Shown here: in pieces, positions 31,916-32,480 of the stretch
How positions within the stretch are numbered: position 1 is the first letter of the stretch
Layout of the letters: each line of letters starts with the position of its first letter
Assembly (NCBI RefSeq): GCF_023512315.1
Contig: NZ_JAILZV010000018.1
Location: 1-32,480, forward strand
Length of the DNA stretch: 32,480 nucleotides
Source: Anoxybacillus sp.
Lineage (GTDB): Bacteria > Bacillota > Bacilli > Bacillales > Anoxybacillaceae
Reading direction: 5' to 3'
Made by a program: the position numbers and the translations under genes
The notes under the pieces: model-generated
What the model saw: the letters and a program-made list of their open reading frames with translations, nothing else
What the model was told of the DNA's origin: nothing
Database searches by the model: none

Positions 31916-32302
31916 ATGATGAAGATGCCAATGATTCGGATTGAAGCAACCTCCACTGCTCGTTATGAAAAAATTTCGTTGAAAGGGAAATTAGTCTATA
32001 GTACGCAACAAACTGCCAAACAAGCGCTGATGGAAATATTTCAGCACGCAACGAAAGATGTGTATTTGTTTGATGTGAGCGAGCTAACGTTTATTGACAG
32101 TACAGGGCTTTCGGTGTTTATTCATTTGCTTAAGCAAGAAACGGATAAACAAAAAACTTTTCTTTTTGTTTTTTTAGAAAACGAAGCGATTCGACGGCTG
32201 TTTACCATCGCCAAGCTCGACCGTTTGTTCGTATTCTCCCAAACAGAGCGGGATGCCATTCATTGGCTAACAAACCAATCCATGCAAGCGGTAAATCGTT
32301 AA
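31916..32302 (+). CDS. STAS-domain anti-sigma factor antagonist (RsbV/SpoIIAA-like)
   Basis: A 128-residue single STAS domain. The phosphorylation site is conserved as Ser62 in FIDSTGLSVFIHLL, and KLDRLFVFSQTERDAI is the usual C-terminal helix region. GGGGAG (31905-31910) serves ATG 31916, or ATG 31919 three bases later. As the last gene of the phosphatase-kinase-antagonist set it should release the kinase's partner when dephosphorylated. The order U-W-V differs from the V-W-sigma order of the sigB operon. Confidence 0.88.
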   Translation: MMKMPMIRIEATSTARYEKISLKGKLVYSTQQTAKQALMEIFQHATKDVYLFDVSELTFIDSTGLSVFIHLLKQETDKQKTFLFVFLENEAIRRLFTIAKLDRLFVFSQTERDAIHWLTNQSMQAVNR

Positions 32303-32309
32303 CGATTTT

Positions 32310-32335
32310 GTCATATGTTTTTGACAGTTTTTTGA
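32310..32335 (+). terminator. Weak terminator candidate after the partner-switch operon
   Basis: TGTCA and TGACA pair around an AT-rich loop, followed by GTTTTTTG. A 16-bp palindrome AAATCGTTAACGATTT just before it contains the STAS stop codon. Both stems are weak, so termination is uncertain. The rest of the stretch to 32410 shows no gene. Confidence 0.35.
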
Positions 32336-32410
32336 AAAGAACTATTTCCCTCTTCTTCCTTTTTAGGAAAGCGACTATGATAAAAAGTGAGCAAGATGTT
32401 TCTTGGAAAT

Positions 32411-32480
32411 GGTAGCGTCAAAAAATCTATGAAAAGTAATCACGGGCTTCCTTTTGAAGGAAAATGAAGGAGATTGTGTA
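32411..32480 (+). repeat. Right copy of a 70-bp perfect inverted repeat (probable IS end)
   Basis: The exact reverse complement of 8-77. The element begins abruptly at GGTAGCGTC (32411) and runs out of the window. The two copies face outward, so recombination between them would invert the intervening ~32.3 kb. No target duplication can be tested because the outer ends are not included. Confidence 0.75.

Noticed and set aside
78..32410. Composite transposon carrying all genes between the inverted repeats
   Set aside because: The cargo is mostly conserved Bacillaceae chromosome in familiar operon order, and neither transposase nor target duplication is visible. Two independent insertions are simpler, so no mobile_element feature was annotated.
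1..32480. CRISPR arrays, tRNA or rRNA genes, phage genes
   Set aside because: No regularly spaced repeats, cloverleaf ends or rRNA-like sequence were seen on either strand.

Overview
The window looks like a chromosomal segment of a moderately thermophilic, endospore-forming Bacillaceae, most like Anoxybacillus or Geobacillus. This is inferred from two GerA-type germinant receptor operons, a KinB-like kinase, YflJ and DUF6501 small proteins, AGGAGG-type ribosome sites and the B. subtilis-like gene order of several operons. No rRNA, tRNA, CRISPR array, phage gene or complete transposase is visible. The outermost bases of both ends are perfect 70-base inverted copies of one sequence (8-77 and 32411-32480), probably the ends of two oppositely oriented insertion sequences lying mostly outside the window.

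Left part (208-8843): a TetR regulator precedes a seven-gene operon in the order of the B. subtilis yng cluster: acyl-CoA dehydrogenase, acyl-CoA synthetase, biotin carboxylase, stand-alone biotin carrier, HMG-CoA lyase, enoyl-CoA hydratase and carboxyltransferase. Together these make a leucine/isovalerate degradation route through methylcrotonyl-CoA, methylglutaconyl-CoA and HMG-CoA to acetyl-CoA plus acetoacetate. Two TetR-type palindromes, about three helical turns apart, sit in front of the operon. An intergenic stretch (8844-9189) follows; it has its own promoter, several nested hairpins and a strong terminator, and is the best candidate for an undescribed structured RNA.

Middle (9190-22939): a MarR/EmrA-like/EmrB-like multidrug export operon (yhbI-yhbJ-yhcA order) with its own operator; two small conserved Bacillaceae proteins; a minus-strand germination receptor operon in the unusual order B-A-C; two tandem EamA/DMT exporters preceded by a 15-codon leader ORF and a hairpin; an orphan KinB-like sensor kinase on the minus strand; and a GntR (YtrA-like) - ABC ATPase - large permease operon.

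Right part (22982-32302): a cadC-cadA cadmium/zinc efflux operon with two CadC-type palindromes bracketing the promoter; a small minus-strand two-helix membrane protein gene whose 3' end overlaps cadA; a second germination receptor operon (plus strand, order A-C-B, more AT-rich, with the C subunit apparently starting at ATT); and a three-gene partner-switching module (PAS-PAS-PP2C phosphatase, RsbW-like kinase, STAS antagonist) with no sigma factor beside it. All functions are read from motifs and gene order; no database search was run.
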